In this document: one piece after another, positions 14,609 through 14,850 of the stretch
Layout: each line of letters starts with the position of its first letter
How positions within the stretch are numbered: position 1 is the stretch's first letter
Assembly: GCA_023264755.1 (NCBI GenBank)
Contig: JAHFVB010000047.1
Location: 1 to 14,850 of the forward strand
DNA: 14,850 nucleotides
Reading direction: 5' to 3'
Origin: Mycobacterium sp.
GTDB lineage: Bacteria; Actinomycetota; Actinomycetes; Mycobacteriales; Mycobacteriaceae
Position numbers and translations under genes: made by a program
The notes under the pieces: generated by a model
Databases searched by the model: none
What the model saw: only the letters and a program-made list of their open reading frames with translations
Told to the model about the DNA's origin: nothing

Positions 14609-14850
14609 TCACGGCGAACGCCGCATCGGCGCATAGCCGCGGCTCAGCGCCGCGTACAGCGGCACGACGCACTGGGCCACGATGTCGCGGATGTCGTCGT
14701 CGCCGAGCTTGCCCCGGATGAGCGCATCGTGCAGCAAGAGGTCGAACGGTAGCTGCAGCGCGCGAGGGGGGAGTTCGGTGCTGCCGAGTTCGTGGCGACG
14801 CCGCGCTCTGTCCAACACCGGCGCCAGTACCTCGCCGGCCGAGATCAGCA
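14609..14850 (-). CDS. C-terminal end of a second TetR-family regulator, cut by window edge
   Basis: The minus-strand frame enters at base 14850 and ends at TGA 14611-14609, giving about 80 residues. It reads LISAGEVLAPVLDRARRRHE and then ELPPRALQLPFDLLLHDALI, ending DIRDIVAQCVVPLYAALSRG plus a short tail. The spacing of RARRRHE, the LP-P-FDLLLHDALI helix and the DIVAQCVVPLYAAL helix is typical of the ligand-binding domain of TetR regulators (TetR_C_11/16 type). The DNA-binding half is outside the window, so its targets cannot be inferred. It converges on the first tetR gene with 16 bp between the stop codons and no separate terminator visible. Confidence 0.75.
   Translation of the reverse strand, partial: LISAGEVLAPVLDRARRRHELGSTELPPRALQLPFDLLLHDALIRGKLGDDDIRDIVAQCVVPLYAALSRGYAPMRRSP

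Noticed and set aside
14612..14623. CGGCG-AA-CGCCG inverted repeat near the convergent tetR stops, a possible terminator.
   Set aside because: It lies inside the coding end of the minus-strand TetR gene and is too short to distinguish from chance.

Overview
The window is high-GC actinobacterial DNA, almost certainly from a Mycobacterium (probably a nontuberculous one). The main reasons are a complete mmpS-mmpL pair with an acyltransferase gene, a secreted cutinase of the mycobacterial type, frequent GTG starts, and a TetR gene that looks leaderless. I see no tRNA, rRNA, insertion sequence, phage gene or CRISPR array. Coding density is high, and no gene-free stretch exceeds 300 bases.

Region 1 (1-3404) is a divergent control point. 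To the left, an Lrp/AsnC regulator is followed 28 bp later by an alpha/beta hydrolase that runs off the window. To the right is a 776-aa thiamine-diphosphate enzyme related to the homodimeric pyruvate dehydrogenase E1 (AceE). The shared intergenic region (about 150 bp) carries several inverted repeats. One covers the likely -10 of the Lrp gene. The Lrp plus AceE-like pairing resembles the mdeR/mdeB arrangement of Pseudomonas methionine catabolism, although no methionine gamma-lyase is visible here.

Region 2 (3476-8371) looks like a catabolic unit for an aromatic or otherwise ring-derived substrate. It holds a PucR-family activator, a fumarylacetoacetate-hydrolase-superfamily enzyme, a VOC-fold extradiol-type dioxygenase and a class A FAD monooxygenase. 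The FAH, VOC and monooxygenase genes are closely spaced and probably form one operon. Hydroxylation, ring cleavage and hydrolysis of the product are all represented, and the upstream alpha/beta hydrolase could take part. The substrate cannot be named from sequence. A 21-bp inverted repeat lies just upstream of the FAH gene.

Region 3 (8435-9146) is a secreted cutinase with an intact Ser-Asp-His triad, followed by a strong hairpin that probably terminates transcription between convergent genes.

Region 4 (9164-14592) is a lipid export and acylation locus on the minus strand: mmpS, mmpL and a WS/DGAT-like acyltransferase joined by 4-base stop/start overlaps. A divergent TetR repressor gene is the likely controller. 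A 36-codon reading frame with a very good ribosome binding site lies directly upstream of mmpS and ends in the same 4-base overlap, so it appears to be an undescribed coupled leader gene. The acyltransferase has an altered active-site motif (HHAVGNG instead of HHxxxDG).

Region 5 (14609-14850) is the C-terminal end of a second TetR-type regulator on the minus strand, cut by the window edge.
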